From Termitomyces sp. T153 (taxonomy: Eukaryota > Basidiomycota > Agaricomycetes > Agaricales > Lyophyllaceae): a DNA stretch of 64,000 nt. Made by a program: the position numbers and the translations under genes. The stretch spans positions 310,001 through 374,000 of the forward strand of contig JACKQL020000023.1 in the NCBI GenBank assembly GCA_018296165.2, in the 5' to 3' direction. The first letter of the stretch is position 1, and each line of letters starts with the position of its first letter. Below the pieces are notes generated by a model that worked only from the letters and a program-made list of their open reading frames with translations, ran no database searches and was not told the origin of the DNA. Of the stretch, positions 11,510-21,659 are shown piece by piece.

Positions 11510-12975
11510 TTGGAGGGCCTATCTTCTCTTTCTTTGAACTCCCCACAGCTTCCTCCTCCTCCATCAGAATCCATTACAATCTTGCATGCAGTGCTGCAGG
11601 GTCTACTTCAGACCTTCAGCACTGATATAATGCAGCACATTCCACAGGCTTGCAGCCTTACAGCTGCAGGCCTCCTTCCACCCTTGGACCTGTACACAGG
11701 CCCACATCCACTCCCTTTAAGCATTCCTCATCCACATGAGTGCTACTTCTTGCCTTTGCTGCCATCCACTGCCCAAGCCCTACATGAGGCTTCACTACAA
11801 TAGGGCCAGCTACCTTCTTTTCTGGGACTTCTCCAATACATGCCTGCTAATTCTCTTTCTGCAGATGTGGCTCCTGCTTTCCCAGCATCAATAGCCACCC
11901 CACCTCCTGCAGATCTTCTTCCAGCCTTACCTATCAGCCATACACTCATCTTGCCTCACCAATCTCAGCCTACATGCTCCTCCAGCACACCCTACCCAGC
12001 TAATTTTCATTCATTTCTGAACTCCCCCCCTGAAACTTTGTTGTGCCTTGATCCAAATGCACTGGAAATCCCAATCAGGATTCAATGTTCAATGTGTGTT
12101 CAATGTGGGATGGTCAGTGTACATGCCCCTGGACCTGCTTACAAATGAAGCCTGTCACCAAGCAATGACCACCCCAAACTGTCATGGGGATTCTTCCTTT
12201 TTCCTCACTGCCAGTGGGAAACTTGAACTATCAGGAGCAAAGTTTGACCTGAGTAAGGAGAAGGATCTGAAACCACTGGAATTCCTTCAAGCCTCCACCA
12301 CTCTAGTCTCTGTAATCTGACACAGCCTTAGAGCTGGTCCTGAGGGCAAGATAGGGGGAGCAGTGGTGGAGAGCATTGCCAATGCCTTTCATGCCCATTA
12401 CTACCACATACAACAGTGTCACAACTTTGCTGAAAATTTCCATGCCTATCTAGCATATGACATGTACATCCAGCATGCCTATCTTCAGAGGCAAGGGAGG
12501 TTATGGGTTCAGGACTGGCACAATGCTGTCTTTAACAAGAAGTTTTGACTATTCCAGTCAGATCTGATCAGAGAATGTATGGGTCAACCAGCTACATGCC
12601 TTTTCAGCTCCTCTTGCTCCTCAGCCTCATCCTCTTGGCTTCCAGCTCCAATGTGGGTCCCTTACACAGATTGATGCCTTACAGGAATTCCCACTCCCAA
12701 CCTTACTCATCAGAATCCAAGGTTCATGACAGAGGCTCTTGCCACATCTGCTGCATGGTCTGCAGTGGCAACAACCACCATTTTGGCACTTGCACTCATG
12801 AAGGGTGGCTCCTCAGACAGGTCAACAATTGCTGGGTCAACAGAGAGGGCATCTCCTTCTGCTACAGTTATAATGGACCTCACACCTGCAGAACCACTGA
12901 TTGTACATGCCATCACTTATGCTCACTCTGTAGAGAGACCTCACACTCTGCACAGGACTGCCCTGCATGAATAGT
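11510..12975 (+). pseudogene. DIRS gag-like relic with Cys/His-rich C-terminus
   Basis: Decayed plus-strand reading upstream of the RT. A Pro/Leu/Ser-rich N-terminal part (11510-11800) is followed by a segment around 12180-12545 with ASGKLELSGAKFDLS and FHAYLAYDMYIQHAYLQRQ, resembling the conserved middle of basidiomycete DIRS gag-like proteins. The C-terminal part at 12735-12970 is cysteine-rich, ending HHLCSLCRETSHSAQDCPA, with a C-x2-C...H...C arrangement typical of the zinc-binding tail of these proteins. Several stops and frame changes are present. The gag assignment is by position and motif only. Confidence 0.6.
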
Positions 12976-13269
12976 TCTTCTCCATCTCTACTCCCCTCAA
13001 GGTTGAGTGCTGGACAGCAGCTTTAGAAGCTGCTGATGCAGCTGACAGCTTCACCTCTGTGATTCACAGTTTACATTATGGTTTTTCTCTAGCTCAATTT
13101 TTGTGATACCAATTATATAATAATCCACATCTGATACCTTTTCACAGGTCTCAAACACTTCTTTCTGAACAGTACATATTCTCCTCCCAATTATTATCAC
13201 ACAGTAGAGCACCATGAATTTATTATAGCCAAATTTTCTCAGGAGCATAGCTTAGGCCATGTTTCTAAA

Positions 13270-14164
13270 GCTCCTCCTTCCTAATAGAAGATCTCCTAGG
13301 TCATTACTGCACAGCCCCTCTAAACACAATTGAGTGCACTCCAGGCAAGATCCAAATTACAGTTGATCACTCTCACCCTTGTGCTAACCCCCATATCCCC
13401 TTGATTAATTCACAAATTGACACAAAAAATGCTTCCAGTGCAACTGGCAGACCTTTCACAAGTGCTGGCTCCTTATGGCAGAAGCACCAGAAGGCACTCA
13501 AGTGGCAGTCTTCAACATTGAAGCAACATTTTACAACATACTAACTGACCCAAGTCAACACCTCTTCACTGCAATTGCAGTAGACAGAGAAGTCATACTA
13601 GACTTGCATCTCAACTTCAGTATGTCTCCAGCCCCAGGGATTTTTGGTTTGGTAGCAGAGACCATAGTATACCTATATAAGACAAAAGGTATAGAGGCCA
13701 TCCTGAAATGGGTGGATGACTTCATTTTCTTCAGATATCAGCACCTACATCCAGATAGAACACCCTACTACAAATATAATGAAACTCTCATATGGGACAC
13801 AGCAAACAAGCTTGGTTGGCCATGGGCAATAGATAAATTTGTTCCCTTTTTGGACCACTTTACTTATATTGGTTTTGAGTCATCCTTCACAGACAAGACA
13901 ATGACCTTTCCCTCAAAGAAGAGAGAAAAGTACCTTGCCAAACTTGAAGCATGGAATCTGGGTGCAAATCTTGATCTCCTGATCATAGAATCTCTCATTG
14001 GAACACTGAATCATGTTATGCTGGTGGTCCCCTCAGGCCAATCCCATCTACCTTCTCTATATTGCTTTTGCTTGGGCTTCAGCGAAAACAGCCCCCCTTG
14101 GGTCATTCAACATGTTTCTCAAGCAGTTCACAATGACATATTGTGGTGGTGCAAAACCCTCTAA
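13270..14164 (+). pseudogene. DIRS reverse transcriptase (largely intact ORF)
   Basis: An uninterrupted 229-codon frame from 13475 contains GTQVAVFNIEATFYNI (motif A, with the usual Asp replaced by Asn), MSPAPGIFGLVAETIVYLY, the active-site motif KWVDDFIFF (VDD at 13712-13720), YIGFESSF and SLIGTLNHVMLVVPSGQSHLPSLY. This is the RT type carried by basidiomycete DIRS elements. The conserved upstream part continues left to about 13270 (HIPLINSQID) in another frame, so the real protein began earlier and this is a relic. It is followed within 40 bp by the RNase H frame. Confidence 0.82.
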
Positions 14165-14650
14165 TCATCATGCTCCCTACACATTCAGAAACCTCCTCAA
14201 CCCTTGGGCATTATCATGCACATTGATGCCTCCACCTCTGGAGGTATAGGCCTCATGATAGGCAGAAAGTGGCTAGCATGGAAACTCCATTCAGGATGGA
14301 AATCTGATGATTGCAACATTGGATGGGCCAAGATAGTAGCCATAGATCTGGTGGTACACACCCTAATAGCAGCAAAATATGCAAACTGTCATATTGTCAT
14401 TTGGTTGGACAATGGAGGCTGCATCAGAGCCCTTACAGCAGGAAGATCAAGAAATTCAGCCACCAACATGGTCTTGCAACACATCATTTCAAACTTTCAA
14501 CTACATCATCTGTAGATCTCCATTACATGGATATCTACATCAGGCAACTTGGCAGATGGTCCTTCACAGGGAATCTTTCTATTGTGATGTGCTCTGTATC
14601 CATTTCTGCCTGCCATCCCACCTTATCTCAAGGCTCACATAGAGCCAAGC
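14165..14650 (+). pseudogene. DIRS RNase H relic
   Basis: The frame at 14204-14515 reads IMHIDASTSGGIGLMIGRKWLAWKL, IGWAKIVAIDLVVHTL and IVIWLDNGGCIRALTAGRSRN. The first catalytic Asp (14225-14227) and the third (LDN) are recognisable, and AKIVAID replaces the usual A-E-x-x-A-x-D; the Glu position is Lys. It directly follows the RT in a different frame. After the stop at 14515 the sequence continues as a poorly conserved tail. Confidence 0.8.
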
Positions 14651-15197
14651 ATAAACTACTCTTCTCTACCTAACACCTCATAATATATCTCTGTTAAATA
14701 TTGCAGGAGAGATGGACACCTCCTTTGTTCTAAGTGTGTTATCCAAGCAATGTGTGAGTAAATTCCCTGACATAACACATATGCACTCCATAGAATAGTC
14801 AGCTGCAGCTCATAGATAGGAATCAAAGCAATTATAGTAAGACATGGAATCCTTCATAGCCACCTTTGCAGACCACCACATTTCAGCCTACATACAGAAG
14901 GGATCAACTCCAACTTCTGCAACTTCAGACATAGTCACAAGCAGCAACACAAGAGTACAAATGGACCTCTTAGCTAACAAAATCATTGATGACTATCTCT
15001 GGACAAGTGGCAACTCCATTCCCAACATCCTTGAACACTCAAGGATCTCCAAATGTCCAAGCATTTCCAATGTCCTCAAACACTTGAGGATCTCCAAATG
15101 TCCAAGCTACACTTCTGCATGGACAGCCAGGAGGATGAGCAGTAAATGTCATGGTCATCTATGCTGCATGGTACTACCAAAGGTCTATGAGAGCTAG
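14651..15197 (+). other. DIRS internal region after RNase H, uncharacterised short ORF
   Basis: Plus-strand frame at 14844-15197 starting MESFIATFADHHISAYIQ. I do not recognise a domain. It contains an imperfect local duplication (lehsriskcpsisnv / lkhlriskcpsyts at about 15020-15110). It sits where DIRS elements carry the linker before the recombinase ORF. The LINE starts shortly after, so the rest of this region was displaced to about 41100. Confidence 0.4.
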
Positions 15198-15549
15198 AAG
15201 AATCCAGCCCCCTCACATATGCAGAGAAAGAGTTGGTTAGCATTTCCAATACCATTTTTGGTCATACTCCCCTGGTATGTCTGCAAGAGAGAGGAGAAAG
15301 TTAGCTGTTTGGAATGCAACAAGGGCATCCTGCATAGAGTGGTTGGCAAAGGGTCAAGCAATGCAGTGTTGCACCCAACCCTGGGGAAGTAAGGTAAAGT
15401 GGTAGGTGAGGAGGGGAGAATCACTGGTGCTGAGATTAAAGGTTCAGGTAAAGTGTATCAAGGTGCTAAAGTAGGTAGGTCCTGTTAGTGATCTAGTGTG
15501 GAACATGGTCCCATGGTTGCTTTTGGAGTTGCCAGTAGGTTTAAGCTTC

Positions 15550-18500
15550 CCAGCTATGTGGTTGTGGATGTTTTGTTGCATGTACAAATCTGAAAAGATG
15601 TGCTAAGGCATTGGGTTTTGTGATCAGGTAGGATAAGGACTCAGCTTTTTGCTGTAGTTTGCAGCACAGGTGTAGGTGTCATTTGAATTGGTAATGCCTG
15701 CATTCTACCAGGAGGTGTTTCACCATTTTGACTGTGATGTTGCTGCAATGGGGGCATATGGGGGTTTCTGAATGGCAAATGCAGAAGAGGTGGTGGTTCA
15801 GTGCAATGTGCTGGGTGCAGAGTTAGGTGAGGAGGGTGGATTGAGGTCTGTCAAGGGGGTTGATCAAGCAGAGGTAGGAATCTGAGGGGAGTGATTGGTC
15901 AATGATGTGGCTCTCAGCATATCATGGGGATCTTTTCCATTGCACCTTCCAGGCTGAGTGTATAGTGGTAATAGCAGCCTGGCAAGAGGCACTAATACTG
16001 ACCAGGAGGGGGGGTTGGCATAGGGATAGTGGGAGAGACTTGGATATGCTGGAGTGTCTCTGGGATGCCTGTTTTGCAAGCTCAGAGGTGCATTTGTTGG
16101 GGCTGAACCCAACATGACTGGGTGTCCTGTGGATCTGGAGGTCAATGATATTGTAGGTGCAGTTGATCCATCTGGTTTTGGAGTGGAGCACTTTGTGGTG
16201 GTTGGAGGTGCAGATGAGGTGGTCTTGTTTCCTGTGGAGGTTCTCCACCACTGTATGAGTTAGGTTGAGGAGGTAGTGGAAGGGGTGAGGGCATTGGTTG
16301 ACTAGTGCCTTTATAGTAGCTTGACTGTCACTGCTGATCATGGCTAGTGCAGAGAGTTGGTTGCATAAAAGCATGAGTAAGTGAAGGGCAAGGAGAATAC
16401 CCATTATCTCAGCTTCATAGATGGTGTGCTCTGACTTGCTTCTGAGGTGGTAGCACAGGTGCTGCTTCTCAACTCCTTTCACAAACAGGACTGCTGATGT
16501 GCCAATTCCATCCTCAAAGCCAGACCCATTACAATATACTGCTACAGGGGTTGTGGCCAGGGTGGCTGCAGCTAGTTCTGAGGCCAAGTCTTTGTCCTGA
16601 GCTATGAGGGTTGAGAAAGAGGGTGAGTAGTTTGGGCAGTGCCTGACTGGCTCCACAATTTCAATAGTTTTGGGGTTGACCCCAGTAACATGAAAGAGAT
16701 AGTGTAGTGGAGAGTGGTCCCAGGCCACAAAGTGCCTGGCAGTTTGGCAGATAGTGGAGTAGAGGGGGTGGTGGGGGGGAGAGAAGATAAATGCACCATA
16801 GCCTTGAGGAGGCTTTTCTTGAAAAGGTATTTGATTGGAAGAAGGTAGGCATAGGTGTCAAGCACATCCCCAGTAGTGGTGCTGAGTGTGCCTGTGATTG
16901 TTTTTGCTACTTGGCATTGTATTTGGGTGAGTTACTTGGTAATGGCAACCAATCCAAGTCAGGTTGCCTGAGGAGGAGTCATGGATGCCTGTGTACCATA
17001 TGTTGGCTGCATAGGTGATTGCTGGTATTGCAACAGTGTTGTAGAGTTGGCAGACTCAATGTGCTGGCATGCCTCTAGAGATTCTTGACAACTTCATCAC
17101 CTGGTGTAACCACCAAGTGGCCTGGGCTACTATCTTCTAGCAGTGAGCTGACTACCTCAGTTTTTAGTCAAAGACCACACCCAGGTATTTGTATGTGGGT
17201 ACTGTCTCAACCCACTGGATGGTCATTGTGCTGTCTGGATTGGCCCATGAGAGTGAGAGGTTGCATGGGATAGCATCAAGGTGGGAGCATGGAAAGTTCA
17301 TGAGTGCCAGTTTTGAGAGTGTGATTGGTGAGTGGTGAAAGGTGGACCAGTTGAAACCTCTCCCTGGTTGGTGGATCATGTCATTTAGGATGGCATGGCA
17401 TTGGGCTAGGGTTTTTGCAGTGGCAAGGAACATGGTGTTGTCAACAAAGCCTGATGCAAGTTCATTCTTGGCTGTATTGCAGGTGACTTGGATGAGGGGT
17501 GTGTTGTAAAAGGCATAGAATAGCATAGCCAGCAGGCACCCCTGTGTGGTGCCATTGAGAACATCAAAGGGTTCAGAGATAAAATTGTTGAACTTGAGTC
17601 TGGTTTTGCAACTGGTGAGCATTTACCAAGTGAGCCTGACATGGCAATCACATTTGTGCATGTTGTGGATGAGCCTGTCTCAAACTGTGTTTGGGAAGGT
17701 GCCTTGCACATCAAGGAAGAGAGTTGCAGCCATGTGGCCTGAGCACCAGGCATCCTTGATCCTGGAGACCACTGTGTGCATCATGTTGGTGGTGTTGCAT
17801 CTGGGGCAACCTCCAAATTGTCTGGTGGGGAGCATACCATGTTTCTCTGCTCAAAAGGAGAGGTCCACTGCAATGATAGTTGAGAGGAGCTTTCCAATGG
17901 TGTTGAGAAGACCAATTCAGCAATAAGCCTTGGCTTCAGAGTAGCAGGGTTTCCCAGGTTTATGGAGGATGAGGGTGGTAGAGGCCAGCCATGTTTCATG
18001 GTATACATTGAGCTTGAAAGCCACTCAGTAGATATAGTAAAGGTGATCAATGAGAGTGTCTGCACATTTCATAATCACAATGTTCAGGATCCCATCAGGA
18101 CCTGGTGCTTTGTGTGATTGCAGATGTGCAATGGCATCCAAGATCTGGCTCCATTGTAGGAGTTGGATACTGGGCAGGAGTTCAGGGTATACAGAGTGGG
18201 GTACAGGAAGAAGGAGAGAAGGGGGGGGGAGAAAGGGACTTAGCTAGGATTTCTGCTTTTTGTGCATTTGTTGTCACCCAACTGACTTTGTTATCATGTT
18301 TCATCTTGAGCTCCAAGACTCTGTTGCAGGCAGTGTTGGTCAGCTCATGCATGATGTACTTGTTTGCCATGTAGATTTGCTTCACATTGATGTTTTTGAG
18401 CCAATCAACTCAGTGTTCTTCCTTGGCCTTGCAAATCTTCTCTGCTAATAGATGAGAGAGTCAGTCAGCTTTGGCTCTGGCTAGGTGGTTAGCAATGTTG

Positions 18501-19750
18501 CAGAATCTGTAAGCTAAGTTATTTGCTTTAGATCTCTCCTTCTTGTCAGGTTCTGCTGACCATGGGGGCTCAGCTGCACTGGGCAAATCCTTACTAGGTG
18601 GATGTGATTTCCTGCACTGATAACTGGGCACTTGGGGGAGTTCTAAACATGGGGGGCTTGGGAGGACAAGCAAGGGGAAGTTATCCAAGCAAGGGAAGCA
18701 AGCAGGCTGGGAATGAGGTCAGGGGTCTAGGGAGCGGGTTGTGACACTTCTTCAGAAGCCATCTGCTCTTTGGACCACCATCTTTTGGTGAACAGGCATG
18801 GCTTCCTGACTGGCACTATCTCATTGTTTGCAATGACTTCCTGGATCAGCACTGTCAGCATTGTAACCTTAAAGTCAAATTCATCTGCAGATGTGATGCA
18901 TCATGCTGGTGAGTGTGAGTCTAGCTTCTCCTTCAGAGAGGCATTAAAGTTCTCCCAATCAACCTCTTGGGAGTTCTTGGATGGGGCCTGAGAAACATAA
19001 GGGATGGGCATTTTGATGATGGTGGTGATGGGCATATGGTCCATGTTTGGTGGGCAGAGTGATGGAGTGACTTCACAGGTGATGATTGGGTTGGAGCCAT
19101 TCTGCCTTCTCCAGACATTGTCAGGCTGTGTCCATTGGTTGTTGGAAGTTTGCAGGGTGGGGAGGCCTGGGAGTAAGGCCAGGGTCATGTCATGTTTCTC
19201 AAGCAGTTGCAGGAGGGGCTGGATGTTGGCTTCTAAAGAGTTGAGATGGCAGTTGTCCACAGTTTCCCACATGGGGTGGTGGTGATTAAAATCACTAATC
19301 CACAGCATATGGTCATCATGGTGAGGGCAGGCTGTGCAGAGGGATGAGGTGAAGTATGTTGAGAGGGTAGTGAGGCTGTTGTTGTTGGTGCAATCATTGT
19401 AGATGTTGAAGAGGGCCAGGGAACTCCTATCATTGGTGAATTGGATGGCTGTTATGTCAGGGGAGGTTACATTAAGGAATGAGTAGGAATCTGTTGGAAT
19501 GTTAGCATCAACAAGAATGATGGAGTGCATATGGGTGCCACCATTGCATTGGTGTGAATGGGAGTAGTGTGACCCATTTTGGCATGGCTTTTGTGTTACC
19601 AAGGTTGTCTAGAAAGGGTTCTTGTAGAGCAATGATATCCTAGTCCTCCAGATGAGCTGATCTGAGGAGTTCCTCCTGGGCCACACCCAACTTACAAACA
19701 TTCTGTTGCCAGATGTGTAAGTGTAGTAGGGTGTTTAGTTGGTCACTCAT
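15550..19750 (-). pseudogene. LINE ORF2 relic: endonuclease, reverse transcriptase, RNase H
   Basis: The start ATG is at 19750-19748. The N-terminus reads HIWQQNVCKLGVAQEELL. The endonuclease continues to about 18901 with WISDFNHHHPMWE and MDHMPITT. RT (about 18070-17160) includes NGTTQGCLLAMLFYAFYN and an active site at 17437-17448 reading FVDN instead of F/Y-x-DD. RNase H (about 16570-15980) reads VYCNGSGFEDGIGTSAVLF (first Asp replaced by Asn), YEAEIMGI and ISSDSQATI. A Cys/His motif (CPHCSN...HLLVEC) lies at about 15690-15760. Stops, frameshifts and the solo LTR at 18544-18746 inactivate it. The ATG overlaps the ORF1 stop. Confidence 0.85.
18544..18746 (-). repeat. Solo LTR (F) of family 2 inside LINE ORF2
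   Basis: A 203-bp, internally deleted LTR: starts TGTCAGGTTCTGCTGACC, ends GGTTGTGACA. The 5-bp target duplication CTTCT flanks it at 18539-18543 and 18747-18751. It interrupts the LINE between endonuclease and RT. It gives the cleanest definition of the family-2 LTR termini in the window. Confidence 0.9.
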
Positions 19751-20469
19751 TGTGAGGAGGTAGGAGCAGGGCTGACTTGGGAGGAAGCTTGGGCCTTGTG
19801 GCTGGGCTTCCACAGATCAGTGAGGGCTACTTGGTAGCAACCAAGGCCTGAGGGCTCTGGTACTGCTGAGTGGTCCACCTATGGAGTGGGTGTAGGGCTA
19901 AACTTGGAGAGCTTCTTTGGATTAAGAACCCAGGTGCTTGAAACCCCTGTGGGGAAGTAGGGCATACTGTTCTCAGGATAGCAAGTATCAGGGTCATCAC
20001 AGTGCCTTTTAAAGGTTGGGCACAATCAAGCTGAGCTTGTGTGCATTGAATCAGAACTGCAGGAGATGCATAAGAGCAGTGTCCTGGAGGGGCATGTGTC
20101 AAAAGTGTGTTTGAGGCTTGCACAGTGAGAGCATTGCTCCAGTTCTGTGCAGTTGACTCTGATGTGGCCATACTCCTGGCATCTGTTGCAGCAGAGCAGC
20201 TCCTGAATGTCCTTGCAAATGACTACTAGGTGACCAGCAACAAAGACTTGCTCTTGTAGAAGGAGGTTGGCAGCTTCTGTGGAGTTTCAGAGCACCTTGA
20301 GGGAGGCAACTGTCTGCTTAGCATGGCAGCAGTCCTCCTTTTTCAGCCAGGCAGCCAAGGTGATGCAGCCTCTTGGAAGGCTGTTTTCCATCTCAAGATT
20401 GGAGATGTCTTCAGCATTGGAGGAGTCAAAGACCCCCCTACAAGGGACAAAGTGGAAGATAAGGGTGTT
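19747..20469 (-). pseudogene. LINE ORF1 (gag-like), C-terminal part with two CCHC knuckles
   Basis: Minus-strand reading: TLIFHFVPCRGVFDSSN, LPRGCITLAAWLKKEDC, then the zinc knuckles CNRCQEYGHIRVNC and CSHCASLKHTFDTC (both C-x2-C-x4-H-x4-C; about 20188-20095). After a region with a stop and a frame change it ends KAQASSQVSPAPTSSQ, stop TGA at 19749-19747. The stop overlaps the ORF2 start as ATGA. The reading is continuous in sense with 40665-40888 across the 20.2-kb LTR insertion. RNA-binding ORF1 proteins of this type package LINE RNA (family knowledge). Confidence 0.83.
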
Positions 20470-21532
20470 GTCAGGTTTCACTGACTATGGAGGCTCAGCT
20501 ACACTGGGCAAATCCTTACTAGGTGGACACAATGTCCTGCACTTATAACCTAGCATTCTGAAGTTGGTGTGGACAAGGGGGACTTGCAAGGGGAGGCCAA
20601 GGGGAGTGGTGCAAGCAAGTCCAGAGTGGTCCAGGGAAGTCTAAGACCAAGTATAATAGATGTTGGGCTTGGGTGGGCATCAGGAACAAGTTTGTAGGCA
20701 TGCAAATCAATTGTGGGGTAAGCAGAGGCTTCATGAATGATGGGAGCAGAGCCAGAGTTTGATGGGGGATCAGTCAAGACTTGATGGGTTCCAGGGCTGA
20801 GCAAAGGGTGGGGTACAGAGTTGTTGTAAGAATGTTCAGAGGTTGTGGTGCATGTGTGGAGTTTGTACTGATGTTGGAGATGAAAAGAACTTAGAGAAAT
20901 GAAGGAAATAGAGACAATCAAGATGAGATGGAGGTGAGACAAGATTGAGAAAAGAGATAGATTTGAGGCTAAAAATAAAAATAGAGATGGAAAGAAACAT
21001 GAGACACAAGTAACCAGTTAATGCAATATCAAGACTAAATTACAAGGAGCTACTCTACAGCTTATATACTAACTACTGGAGAGCTCTGGGGAATAGTGGA
21101 TGTAGTGGCAGGGCTTGGCAGGGCTTGGCAGAGCCATGCAGGGTTGGTGGGTGTCAGCTGTGATCAGGGGGCAGGCCATGGTGACATTCTGATAAGATTA
21201 GGTGAGAATGCAGGTCATCCCAAGGTTGTCAGGGTACTCCAGAGTAGGTCAGATGAACCAGGGTAATGAGCTGGTGATGTACAACAGAGTCAAGAATGGT
21301 GGGGAAGGGTTCCAGGGGTTCAGGAGAGCTCGGGGAAGTGTCAACAGCTGTGGAGAAGGCATTGAAGTTGGCCAGGGGGCTGTCAGGGTTTGCCAGAGAA
21401 GCATAAAAGTTACCCCAGGTGGCTGCAGAGAGTGTACAATGGTTGAGTGTTTTGACAAGGCATTGGGGAAGGGACTCTGGGGAAGCAAGCAGGTTGGGAA
21501 CAATGTTGGGGTCCAGGGAGCAGGTCATGACA
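20470..21532 (-). repeat. LTR E (3' LTR of copy 2)
   Basis: 1063 bp, starting TGTCAGGTTTCACTGAC and ending GGTCATGACA, followed at once by tcacccccccttcagc, which on the minus strand is a purine run ending at the LTR. It lacks the expanded 21-bp repeat block seen in LTRs D and C. Confidence 0.83.
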
Positions 21533-21659
21533 TCACCCCCCCTTCAGCACTGAGACTCTTGAGACATGCAGCACAGTTTGGAAATTTGCAGGGCATGAGA
21601 ATCAAAGTCAAGTAATATTGATCAAACCACAGTGAGCAGTGGTGGCATGGGGAACAAAG

